DNA from: Dissulfurimicrobium hydrothermale
GTDB lineage: Bacteria > Desulfobacterota > Dissulfuribacteria > Dissulfuribacterales > Sh68
Assembly: GCF_022026155.1 (NCBI RefSeq)
Contig: NZ_CP085041.1
Location: 1,210,306-1,274,305 of the forward strand
DNA length: 64,000 nt
Reading direction: 5' to 3'
Shown: one piece after another, positions 8,393 through 15,705 of the stretch
Numbering within the stretch: position 1 is the first letter of the stretch
Layout of the letters: each line of letters opens with the position of its first letter
Program-made: the position numbers and the translations under genes
Notes under the pieces: generated by a model
What the model saw: only the letters and a program-made list of their open reading frames with translations
What the model was told of the DNA's origin: nothing
Databases searched by the model: none

Positions 8393-8628
8393 TTCCTCAC
8401 GCCTCGTGTTTCAGTGATGGATTTTACGCCCATTTTATGGAGCAATACCGCCATTGGGCAAAAGCCTGAGAATGCAAAAATAAGCAGATTTATGCCCACT
8501 AGTATAGGCAGGGCGAACCAATAAGGGTGGACAACGATCCCCAGGATCGTGCCTGTCAATACCACGCTTCCTGCTATGAGCCATAGGATACGTTCAAGAT
8601 ACCATCTGTCGGTATGTGCAAGATACAT
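8389..8628 (-). CDS. DUF2892-type two-helix membrane protein (YgaP-TM-like)
   Basis: 79 residues. Two hydrophobic segments at about residues 15-33 and 37-55 are followed by FSGFCPMAVLLHKMGV, matching the FTGFCPxxxLLG ending of the family that also forms the membrane part of rhodanese YgaP. The single Cys in the conserved CP motif is present. The function of stand-alone members is unknown. An AGGAGGAT ribosome-binding site lies directly upstream (complement of 8632-8639). Confidence 0.78.
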   Translation of the reverse strand: MYLAHTDRWYLERILWLIAGSVVLTGTILGIVVHPYWFALPILVGINLLIFAFSGFCPMAVLLHKMGVKSITETRGVRN

Positions 8629-8716
8629 AGATCCTCCTTTTTGTTTTTTAAAATACCCAACAGCCTAGTCGCTAGCATATAATATAAGATTTGTAAGGCT
8701 GATATGTAACATTGGG

Positions 8717-9712
8717 TCAGCTGACCAGTGTCCTTAGCTCATTCAGCCCCTTTTCACTCCCAAGGGCTATTACAATATCGCCTGCCTTTAAGATATAATC
8801 CGGGTCAGGTCCAAGTATCATGCTGTCGGCCAGTTTTTGTACGGCGAGTACGGTTACACCAGTTTTTTGTCTAAGGCCTATGTCTCTAATGGTAACGCCA
8901 TCGACCGCAGATCCGGCGTTTACCACTATCTGCTCGATGGATATGCCAAGGTCCGATGAGTGGACCGCCAGGTCCAGAAACTCTATCACCGTGGGTTTCA
9001 AGACAGAAAGCGCCATGCGTCTTGCACCTATCTCATAGGGCGATATAACCTTATTGGCCCCGGCCTGGGCCATTCTCTTCTCAGCCCTTGAGTCGCTGGC
9101 CCTTGCAACGATCAAGAGGCCAGGGTTTAAAAGTCTTGAAGTAAGTGTAATATAGACGTTGTCGGCGTCGGATTTGAGGACGCATATGATACCCCTTGCC
9201 TTTTCTATGCCCGCCTTTATGAGGTACTCATCTTGGGTGGCGTCGCCTTCAATATACAAAAACCCGGCCTTTTGTGTATTTCTCAAGGCCTCGGGGTCAT
9301 TTTCAATAACTACTACCGTATGACCTTCTTTTGAGATCATGTCTGAAATGGACCTTCCGATCCTCCCGTAGCCACAGACTATAAAATGCTGAGACAAGCG
9401 CGAGATGGTCTTTTCCATCTTTCTTTTCTCCCACAATCCTTTTAGATGTCCTTCGAGCATAGTTTCCGCAAGGGCGGTTACTGCATAAAAAAATAACCCT
9501 ACGCCCATGGTTATCAAGGTCATTGTAAAGATGCGGCCAGCTGATGAAAGCGGCCTTACTTCACCATAACCTACTGTAGAAATGGAGATTATGGTCATAT
9601 AAAGGGCGTCAAGGGCGCTCCATCCCTCGACAATCATATATCCGAATGTGCCGAATAGTATAAGGGCGATAATGAGCAGAAATATGAATAAAACCCTGCG
9701 CTCACCCTGCAT
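8717..9712 (-). CDS. two-TM potassium channel with RCK (TrkA-N/TrkA-C) domain
   Basis: 331-residue inner-membrane K+ channel subunit. TM1 is at about residues 7-28, then a pore helix and the selectivity filter TVGYGEV (46-52), TM2 at about 63-85, and a cytoplasmic RCK module from about residue 105 with the nucleotide-binding GYGRIGRSI motif and an acidic end of strand 2 (VVVIENDPEAL). A TrkA-C domain fills the last 80 residues. The layout is that of MthK/Kch-type ligand-gated channels. It lies 14 nt downstream of glucose-6-phosphate isomerase on the same strand and is probably co-transcribed. Confidence 0.93.
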   Translation of the reverse strand: MQGERRVLFIFLLIIALILFGTFGYMIVEGWSALDALYMTIISISTVGYGEVRPLSSAGRIFTMTLITMGVGLFFYAVTALAETMLEGHLKGLWEKRKMEKTISRLSQHFIVCGYGRIGRSISDMISKEGHTVVVIENDPEALRNTQKAGFLYIEGDATQDEYLIKAGIEKARGIICVLKSDADNVYITLTSRLLNPGLLIVARASDSRAEKRMAQAGANKVISPYEIGARRMALSVLKPTVIEFLDLAVHSSDLGISIEQIVVNAGSAVDGVTIRDIGLRQKTGVTVLAVQKLADSMILGPDPDYILKAGDIVIALGSEKGLNELRTLVS

Positions 9713-9726
9713 GAGGTCCTGCTGTC

Positions 9727-11409
9727 CTATAGACGGGCTGCCCTTGAGAAGAGTTTGCTGAAGCTTTTAAGGCCAAGTATATAATCGCTTGGCAGGTGTA
9801 TATGTATTGCCCTGCGCCTGGCCTCAGACAAGGCCTCAAAATCCCCCACGGCTTGGGCCAACTCGACATGCCAGAAGGATACGTCGAGTCCAGGGATTAC
9901 AGGATAATCTCCAGCTCTTTTCCTTGTGAAGATCAAAAATGCAGCGCTCATAGGCCCTCCCTTGTGTATCTGTCCGGTAGAGTGTAGATATCTGGGACCA
10001 AAACCCAAGGTTGTAGCGCAACTGCGTTCTTGTCTTGCGATGTGCCTCATCTCACCTATAATTTCTTCAACATCTTTGTCATAGGGAAGATAGGGCAGAA
10101 ATGCCAGATAGCCCCACGAAGGCAGAACTTGGAATATATCACGCAGTGCCCTTGACAGGCCTTTCATGGAGCTTGCCAGCATATTGGAAAGTCTGAAGTT
10201 AAACTGACTCTGCTGGTCGATCCAGAAACTTACGGGCATCTTGCCTTCGGCCTTATAGCGGTCAAGCACAGCCCGTGCCTTTTCCTTTGTCGATTTGACG
10301 TCGGGTTCGTCGAATGCATTGACGTCCAGAAAATGGGATGCGATTGCAACGGCCATTTCCCAAAGAAAAAAGTGCCCCCAAACTTCATAGACATTATTCA
10401 GTGAAAGTTCATATACGGGGAATTGGGCCTTTTTGATTTCTGAAAAGAACTCATCCAGTCGTTCTTTATCGGGCGTTTCCTTCAGTCTTATGTAGATGAA
10501 GGAGCGCTCTCCGCCGTAAAATCCAGGTATTCCGGTCGTCTCTCCGATTATCGGTACTATGCCCCTTGTCTCTTTGCCTGTGCTCTCAGCGATCAGTTGC
10601 TCCAGCCAGAGTGCCATAGGTCTGATCTTTGGGTCGGCGAAGATAGTGAGCTTATCCCTGTTTTGTAAGGCGTATTCGGCTAGAAATTCGCCGAGCATAC
10701 AAGCGGGATTTTTGATCCATGGAACGGACCGGCCGCAGTCGTTTATCATCTTTTCTGCCTGGTTGAATATCTTGTCAAGATCAAGACCTAAGATGGCAGC
10801 CGGCACAAGACCGAAATAAGAAAGGGCCGAATATCTCCCCCCTATATCGGATCTGTTTAAAAATATCTTTAGAAATCCCTTTTCTGCAGCAAGACTTTCA
10901 AGAGGCGTCCCTGGGTCTGTAATGGCCGCAAAGTATCTCCCGGTGTTTGGAAGATCAGCTTCCAGCATGGACCAGAAATAGTTGAAAAGGGCATTCGGTT
11001 CCAAGGTAGTGCCTGATTTACTTGCAACTAAAAAGAATACCTTGCCTGGTTTATTTTTATCAGCAATCTTTCTTATTTCATCTGGATCGGTGGTGTCAAG
11101 GACATCTAATATCGGATAGCCTTCTGCCGGGCCGAAGACATCCCTCAATACTATTGAGACGAGGCTCGAGCCACCCATTCCAAGGACTACTACCCTTTTT
11201 ATATCCATATCATGGAGCATCTTGACAAAATCGATGATCTCCGTCCTCGCCTGCTTCATGTCAGGCAAGACATCCAGCCAGCCAAGACGTTTCTTGATCA
11301 GGATCTGGGCGGTTTCATCTTTTGACCATAGGGATGGGTCTTTCTCCCAAAGCCTTTTTAAAATGGCGTTTTTTTCTTCCTCGTTTATATAAGATGGGCG
11401 GTAAAACAC
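9727..11409 (-). CDS. pgi: glucose-6-phosphate isomerase
   Basis: Interconverts glucose-6-phosphate and fructose-6-phosphate. It is 560 residues. SIS-domain features are present: VVLGMGGSSLVSIV near residues 75-88, FLVASKSGTTLEPNA with the phosphate-binding Ser/Thr cluster around 125-139, and STGKETRGIVPIIGE near the expected catalytic Glu region. It belongs to the divergent branch also found fused to transaldolase in some bacteria; no transaldolase domain is fused here. The GMGGSS loop and SKSGTT make the call firm. Upstream is a 214-bp region shared with the divergent PEBP gene. Confidence 0.9.
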   Translation of the reverse strand: MFYRPSYINEEEKNAILKRLWEKDPSLWSKDETAQILIKKRLGWLDVLPDMKQARTEIIDFVKMLHDMDIKRVVVLGMGGSSLVSIVLRDVFGPAEGYPILDVLDTTDPDEIRKIADKNKPGKVFFLVASKSGTTLEPNALFNYFWSMLEADLPNTGRYFAAITDPGTPLESLAAEKGFLKIFLNRSDIGGRYSALSYFGLVPAAILGLDLDKIFNQAEKMINDCGRSVPWIKNPACMLGEFLAEYALQNRDKLTIFADPKIRPMALWLEQLIAESTGKETRGIVPIIGETTGIPGFYGGERSFIYIRLKETPDKERLDEFFSEIKKAQFPVYELSLNNVYEVWGHFFLWEMAVAIASHFLDVNAFDEPDVKSTKEKARAVLDRYKAEGKMPVSFWIDQQSQFNFRLSNMLASSMKGLSRALRDIFQVLPSWGYLAFLPYLPYDKDVEEIIGEMRHIARQERSCATTLGFGPRYLHSTGQIHKGGPMSAAFLIFTRKRAGDYPVIPGLDVSFWHVELAQAVGDFEALSEARRRAIHIHLPSDYILGLKSFSKLFSRAARL

Positions 11410-11456
11410 TGTTTATCCTTATTTAGTATCTTCTTAAGATGTCTCTAAGAATGCCT

Positions 11457-11491
11457 TTTTGCTCGACAGTCGTTGTCGGTATCGAGCAAAA
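11457..11491. promoter_or_regulatory. hairpin and nearby FNR/CRP-like half-palindrome in the divergent region
   Basis: A perfect 10-bp inverted repeat, TTTTGCTCGA (11457-11466) with TCGAGCAAAA (11482-11491), has a 15-nt loop that itself can pair (CGACA/TGTCG). Further along, TTAATTTTGATCAA at 11532-11545 resembles an FNR/CRP-family site with one good half. Both lie between pgi (minus) and the PEBP gene (plus). Regulatory function is only a guess. Confidence 0.3.
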
Positions 11492-11623
11492 TCTCCGGTC
11501 GTTTTTTTATGATTACCTGCTCAATTTGGGATTAATTTTGATCAATAGAAATACTTTAATAATCTGCAAGTTTCAATAGGCTATCTACTGGATTTTTATT
11601 TTAAAAGTTATATTATTATAATT

Positions 11624-12184
11624 ATGAAAAATATCCAGATAAAAAAGAATATCTTTGTCTTTACTTGGTTGATTTTGTTGATTAATGTCGCTATCCCGAA
11701 GGCCGAGGAGGTGAAGATGTACGTACATTCTGAGGCGTTTCCCGACGGTTCAAGCATCCCGGTGGTCTATACGAGGCCGCGCGTTGGCGGAAAGAACGTC
11801 TCGCCGCCTATATCCTGGGCAGACCTTCCGCGCGGGACGAGATCCATAGCGCTATCTGTTGTGGATATACATCCTGTCGCAAGGAGATGGGTACATTGGC
11901 TTGTGATCAATATACCGAAGGATTGCAGCGGGCTCACGGAGGGGGCATCGCGTAAGGCCATGCCGCCAGGTGCAAGGGAGCTAAGGAATTCATTCGGCGA
12001 TCTTGGTTACGGCGGCCCACAACCCCCTGCCGGTACAGGCGCTCATCCATATGTTTTTACTGTATATGCACTTGATTTGGATCGCCTCGATCTACCGGAC
12101 GACACAACGCTTGATGCATTTATGAAGGCGATAAAGACACATATAATAGGCCAGGCTTCAATAACTGGTTATTTCGGTCGATGA
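11624..12184 (+). CDS. secreted PEBP/Raf-kinase-inhibitor-like protein (YbhB/YbcL family)
   Basis: 186 residues with a signal peptide (basic MKNIQIKKN, hydrophobic residues 10-25, likely cleavage near PKAEE). The PEBP core is evident: SPPISWADLPRGTRSIAL, then DxHPxARRWVHWLVINIP with the conserved ligand-site His and Asp residues, and GYGGPQPPAGTGAHPYVFTVYAL. The biochemical role of bacterial members is poorly known; they bind phosphorylated small ligands. The ATG has no clear Shine-Dalgarno and sits directly after an AT-rich stretch. The zinc-ribbon/ATP-grasp pair follows 37 nt on. Confidence 0.88.
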   Translation: MKNIQIKKNIFVFTWLILLINVAIPKAEEVKMYVHSEAFPDGSSIPVVYTRPRVGGKNVSPPISWADLPRGTRSIALSVVDIHPVARRWVHWLVINIPKDCSGLTEGASRKAMPPGARELRNSFGDLGYGGPQPPAGTGAHPYVFTVYALDLDRLDLPDDTTLDAFMKAIKTHIIGQASITGYFGR

Positions 12185-12221
12185 CCACAATAATATTTAA
12201 ATCACAATGAGAGTTTAATAC

Positions 12222-12524
12222 ATGACGACGATAGAAAAAAGTAAGGGCAAGATTAAATCAGGCAAGGCGGTCGGCTATATATGTCTCGATGCATTTTCTT
12301 ATTACAACCGGCGCATCGTCTGTCCGACATGCGGGAATGACAGGCATTTTTATGAAATAGCCGAAGATGTAATGCTTACCACCCGCTATACACAAAATCC
12401 TGACGGCAGTTTTACCCCACAGAGCGATGAATCAAGGATTCTGGGTGAGGTGAAGTTGTATTGTGGGGAGTGCCAGACGGATATGAGCCAATTCCATAGC
12501 AGGTTCATGGAGATGCTCTTTTGA
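12222..12524 (+). CDS. small zinc-ribbon-like protein of unknown function
   Basis: 100 residues, no recognised family. Two Cys pairs, CPTCGNDRHFYE at about residues 36-47 and CGECQTDMSQFH at about 82-93, could form one four-Cys zinc site. The segment between them is polar with a tyrosine/threonine-rich strand (VMLTTRYTQN). Its stop (TGA 12522-12524) overlaps the TTG start of the ATP-grasp gene, so the two are very likely made together. It could be a partner or a substrate of that ligase. Confidence 0.7.
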   Translation: MTTIEKSKGKIKSGKAVGYICLDAFSYYNRRIVCPTCGNDRHFYEIAEDVMLTTRYTQNPDGSFTPQSDESRILGEVKLYCGECQTDMSQFHSRFMEMLF

Positions 12525-13291
12525 ATGTCGCCGCACGTTCCCCGCTTGTGATTACAGACAACCGCTCTTTCAGGGAACACATGGCCGTGCTCGGTTACGG
12601 TGACAAGGTCATAGGTCTCCTGAATATAAAACCAACAGAAGAGGTCTTGTTTCTTGATCTGGTTGAGCGCGGCGTCATCTTGTTTCCTTCGGCCCTCGCC
12701 CAGCAATTAAGCAGGTCAAAGTGTCTTCAGGCTATGATATTCAAGGAATGGATGGTTCCACATACCTTTGTGGCCAGAGATCGCCATGATTTGGTCCAAG
12801 GTATTACTTTTTATGGAAAACAAGGTGTAAAAAGCGTAGTTACTAAGCAGAATCGTCTGAATTGCGGCCTTGGTATACATATATGGTCTTCCATCGAGGA
12901 TGTATATAACCAGGCGTGTTTTGGTTCTTTGGGATATCCATTTGTTGTTCAGCCTTTTGTTGAGTCTGTTACAGATGTCCGTGTAGTGATTATAGGAGAT
13001 TATGTTGAGGCATATTGGCGGCGGAATCCTTACACGCTGCGGAACAACCTGTATTTTGGGGGGGTCAGTGGCGAATACAGGCTTACTGACGAGGAGTTGT
13101 CGCTGTGTAGAAGGGTGATGGACAGAGGAAAATTCCCTTATGCGCATATTGATCTTATGATATCTCCGGCGGGCGTTTTTTTATCTGAAATAAATCTTAG
13201 AGGCGGGCTGAAAGGCGCCAAGATCTCAACTAAAGAATATCATGAGCGCATAGCAGCGCTTGAAGTGGCCTTTGTAGACCAAGGGCCTTGA
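12521..13291 (+). CDS. ATP-grasp ligase (RimK/glutathione-synthetase-like)
   Basis: 256 residues from a TTG start that overlaps the preceding stop (TTGA), with a GGAGA 7 nt upstream; an internal ATG at 12584 is possible but would cut the N-domain. ATP-grasp elements: SVVTKQNRLNCGLGIHIW (flexible loop with ATP-binding Lys), YPFVVQPFVES (hinge, here Q rather than E), VRVVIIGDYVEAYWRR, and the metal-binding end FPYAHIDLMISP followed by FLSEINLRGGL with E and N metal ligands. The family joins a carboxylate to an amine or thiol by an acyl-phosphate. The substrate is unknown; the upstream zinc-ribbon protein is the obvious candidate partner. Confidence 0.8.
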   Translation: MNVAARSPLVITDNRSFREHMAVLGYGDKVIGLLNIKPTEEVLFLDLVERGVILFPSALAQQLSRSKCLQAMIFKEWMVPHTFVARDRHDLVQGITFYGKQGVKSVVTKQNRLNCGLGIHIWSSIEDVYNQACFGSLGYPFVVQPFVESVTDVRVVIIGDYVEAYWRRNPYTLRNNLYFGGVSGEYRLTDEELSLCRRVMDRGKFPYAHIDLMISPAGVFLSEINLRGGLKGAKISTKEYHERIAALEVAFVDQGP

Positions 13292-13345
13292 AATAAAGCG
13301 CGTATCATTTTTAATAGAGGTGGTTGGACGCCCTCTTACTTCCCT

Positions 13346-15043
13346 TTACTTTACCTTTACTGCGTAAAGGATACTTTCGTGGTTTCCTGGTTTTTTGGGA
13401 TTGTTTCTGACGATACAGATCAGAAGCTGCCCGTTTACGTTTGAAATGCCAGATATGCGGCCTCCAAGGGGTTGACTTATTGCTTGCAGGACATATCTGC
13501 CGTCTTGCCATGATAGCATCATTATCCTGTCTTCCATTGCTTCACCATTGTCAGTGGAGTCGCGTCCAGCGAACAGCAGGCACGATAGTCTTGGATCGTT
13601 TGGGTTTGAGACCAAACAGGCCTTCAAGATGCCTTGTCTGGCGATCGGTTGCATTACGGGTTCGGCTGTGGACCAGATAGATTGACCCAGGCTGTTGTAG
13701 ATCGAAAGTCTGCCAAAGATGTCAGCTGCTATGAGTTTTTGTTCGCCATCTCTGCTAAGATCGGCCCAATATGCGCCCAATATTGAAAATTGAGCCGGGA
13801 ATTTCAATGTGTCGGCGTATAGTATGCCTCTTTGATCGGGTTTAAGTAAATAGAACCTCTGTCCGAACAATGTATCCTGATCAAAACTTTGTCCGACCAT
13901 TGACGGCGTTTTTGAATTGCCTCCCATGTTCAAGAACGCCATCCACAGATTTATCCCGTCTTGGACCTCGATAAGCCTCCCCTCTTTGTAGGAAAGCAGG
14001 ACAGATTTCATCCCTGCATTATCCATAATTATATTGAGGGTGAGCCACCCTTCGCCAGGCATGGCGGAAAAGCTTACTAGACGCCCTGGGCCGTAGAATC
14101 TATACGACGCCGTCGGACCTTGTTGCCTAAAGGGGCAGATGTAAAGCCCAGACGGTACAAGGTAGATCATCTCCAGCTTTCCATCCCCGTTTAGGTCAAG
14201 TATATCCGTTTGTAATGCGCCTTCAGGAAGACGGCCTACAGTTACGGCGTTTGCAAGGTCTATATGTATCTGAGGGTTTGAAGAGGTGACATTCTGTACA
14301 ACCGCATTGGTTTTTTCGGCTGTCTTTTGTTCGGATGTTTCCCACCTGCCTTTTCCGAGAGGATATTGGTGCAGAAGTTTGAATCCAGGCCCATAAACCT
14401 TTAGATCATCTGCCTCAAAAGAAAAAAGTATCTTTATGCCTAGTGTTTCCATAGATTTGGCGTCCAATATCTCTGATGGGACACTGGACGAAGGGAGCCA
14501 TATCAGGTTAGGAAGGGTTTGGATTAGTGTCTCGCAACTATTCTGCGTCGATTTTGAGCTGTTTCCAATTACGCAGGCTGCGGTGATATCGCTGTATCGC
14601 GTAGCGGGTAGCCCCGGGCTGATCAGTGTTTTTCCAGATATTATATGACAATCTGCCTTTTGCTCCTCTAGATGCACTACTTCCAACAAGGCGGCTGGTT
14701 GTTTCAGGTAGCCAATGATTTTTCCATTGTTTTCATGATCTTTTATTGCAATTCCTTTGTTATAAACTATAAAGATATCGCCGGTGGTTATACCTTGCGC
14801 CCTGCCTCTATCTATTGTGGCGAGGTCGCCTGTGACATTCATAACCATGGCGGCGATGGGGGCAAAGTCTTTGGCGACTTCAGAATATATAGCCAGGGGC
14901 CCCTGATATGCCGCAGCAAAAGAGGATTGACAAAGGCCTTGGATTATGGCTAGGGCCAACGATAAGATCGTGATAGATGAGATCGCTGGGCGACATGCCA
15001 GGCCTGGTCGTGGTCTATTGGTTGGTGCGTATCCTGGGTGCAT
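13346..15043 (-). CDS. secreted protein with FlgT-C-like and FG-GAP/VCBS-like repeats
   Basis: 565 residues from the ATG at 15043. A hydrophobic segment near residues 20-40 ends in SSFAAAYQG, a likely signal peptide cleaved after AAA. The part after it, VTGDLATIDRGRAQGITTGDIFIVY, resembles the C-terminal domain of the flagellar assembly protein FlgT. The second half holds blade-like repeats with a calcium-type DLNGDGKLEMIYL loop and a second DLSRDGEQKLIAAD loop, typical of FG-GAP beta propellers. It is probably periplasmic or surface-exposed. An upstream extension to 15157 would run into the dsrC coding end and was not used. The role is unknown. Confidence 0.65.
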   Translation of the reverse strand: MHPGYAPTNRPRPGLACRPAISSITILSLALAIIQGLCQSSFAAAYQGPLAIYSEVAKDFAPIAAMVMNVTGDLATIDRGRAQGITTGDIFIVYNKGIAIKDHENNGKIIGYLKQPAALLEVVHLEEQKADCHIISGKTLISPGLPATRYSDITAACVIGNSSKSTQNSCETLIQTLPNLIWLPSSSVPSEILDAKSMETLGIKILFSFEADDLKVYGPGFKLLHQYPLGKGRWETSEQKTAEKTNAVVQNVTSSNPQIHIDLANAVTVGRLPEGALQTDILDLNGDGKLEMIYLVPSGLYICPFRQQGPTASYRFYGPGRLVSFSAMPGEGWLTLNIIMDNAGMKSVLLSYKEGRLIEVQDGINLWMAFLNMGGNSKTPSMVGQSFDQDTLFGQRFYLLKPDQRGILYADTLKFPAQFSILGAYWADLSRDGEQKLIAADIFGRLSIYNSLGQSIWSTAEPVMQPIARQGILKACLVSNPNDPRLSCLLFAGRDSTDNGEAMEDRIMMLSWQDGRYVLQAISQPLGGRISGISNVNGQLLICIVRNNPKKPGNHESILYAVKVK

Positions 15044-15082
15044 AGTTAATTTTGTATTGAGATAAGATAAAAAATATGATAG

Positions 15083-15112
15083 AAAAGCCCTTGCCTTTAG
15101 GCAAGGGCTTTT
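15083..15112 (-). terminator. intrinsic terminator of dsrC
   Basis: Perfect 13-bp stem (AAAAGCCCTTGCC at 15083-15095 with GGCAAGGGCTTTT at 15100-15112) and a 4-nt loop; on the minus strand the stem ends in TTTT and is followed by a further T-rich stretch. It lies 36 nt after the dsrC stop and separates dsrC from the FG-GAP gene. Confidence 0.9.
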
Positions 15113-15147
15113 GAGGAGGAAATAAAAACAAGGGCTTAAAAATAAAC

Positions 15148-15468
15148 TTATACGCACCCGGTCGGTTTAGGCAGTCCTGCCATTTTACAAGCTCCCTTGC
15201 CAGGTCCTGACGGGAAGAGCTCATATATCTTCTTAAGGGGGAATCCGGTCGTCTTTGAAAGAATCCTCACCATCGGAGCAATCCCGTTTTTCTTGTAGTA
15301 ATCTTGAAGGATATTTATCATCTTCCAGTGTTCGTCTGTAAGTTCTGATATACCCTCTTGTTCTTTGACGTAATCAACCCATTCGTTGCACCATTCCTCC
15401 ATGCCCTTAGCTAGAAAGCCGTCTTCATCGACTTCAAACGTCTTTCCTTTGTACTCTATTGTTGCCAT
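15148..15468 (-). CDS. dsrC: DsrC-type sulfur carrier protein
   Basis: 106-residue sulfur-carrier and redox partner of dissimilatory sulfite reductase DsrAB and the DsrMKJOP membrane complex. Both C-terminal redox cysteines are present, C94 and the penultimate C105 (KGACKMAGLPKPTGCV), spaced by ten residues as in genuine DsrC; TusE homologues for tRNA thiolation usually keep only the last. The helix-turn-helix-like GIAPMVRILSKTTGFPLKKI is conserved. It is monocistronic: a near-consensus promoter and AAGGAGG lie upstream and a perfect terminator downstream. This is the best marker in the window of sulfate, sulfite or sulfur-disproportionating metabolism. Confidence 0.95.
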   Translation of the reverse strand: MATIEYKGKTFEVDEDGFLAKGMEEWCNEWVDYVKEQEGISELTDEHWKMINILQDYYKKNGIAPMVRILSKTTGFPLKKIYELFPSGPGKGACKMAGLPKPTGCV

Positions 15469-15527
15469 GCGGTCCTCCTTATGAGATTATTGATACATTT
15501 AATACGTCTTAAGTTTTTTCAATTTGC

Positions 15528-15556
15528 TTCATACTATAGTAAAAAATGTTTGTCAA
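15528..15556 (-). promoter_or_regulatory. sigma-70-type promoter of dsrC
   Basis: On the minus strand TTGACA (15556-15551), a 17-nt spacer and TATGAA (15533-15528), followed by a leader of about 50 nt with AAGGAGG at 15480-15474 and the ATG at 15468. Strong match for a housekeeping promoter and a high-expression ribosome-binding site. Confidence 0.75.
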
Positions 15557-15705
15557 GCCAGACTTGTGCTTTTTTGCATTAATTTATATCAAATTTTATT
15601 TCTTAATTACAGATAGTTGTGAAATGCAACTATAAAAATTAATGTAAAAAATTGAATAATAATTCAAAAAATTGTCTTACATTTAATAGACGGAGGACTG
15701 CAGGT

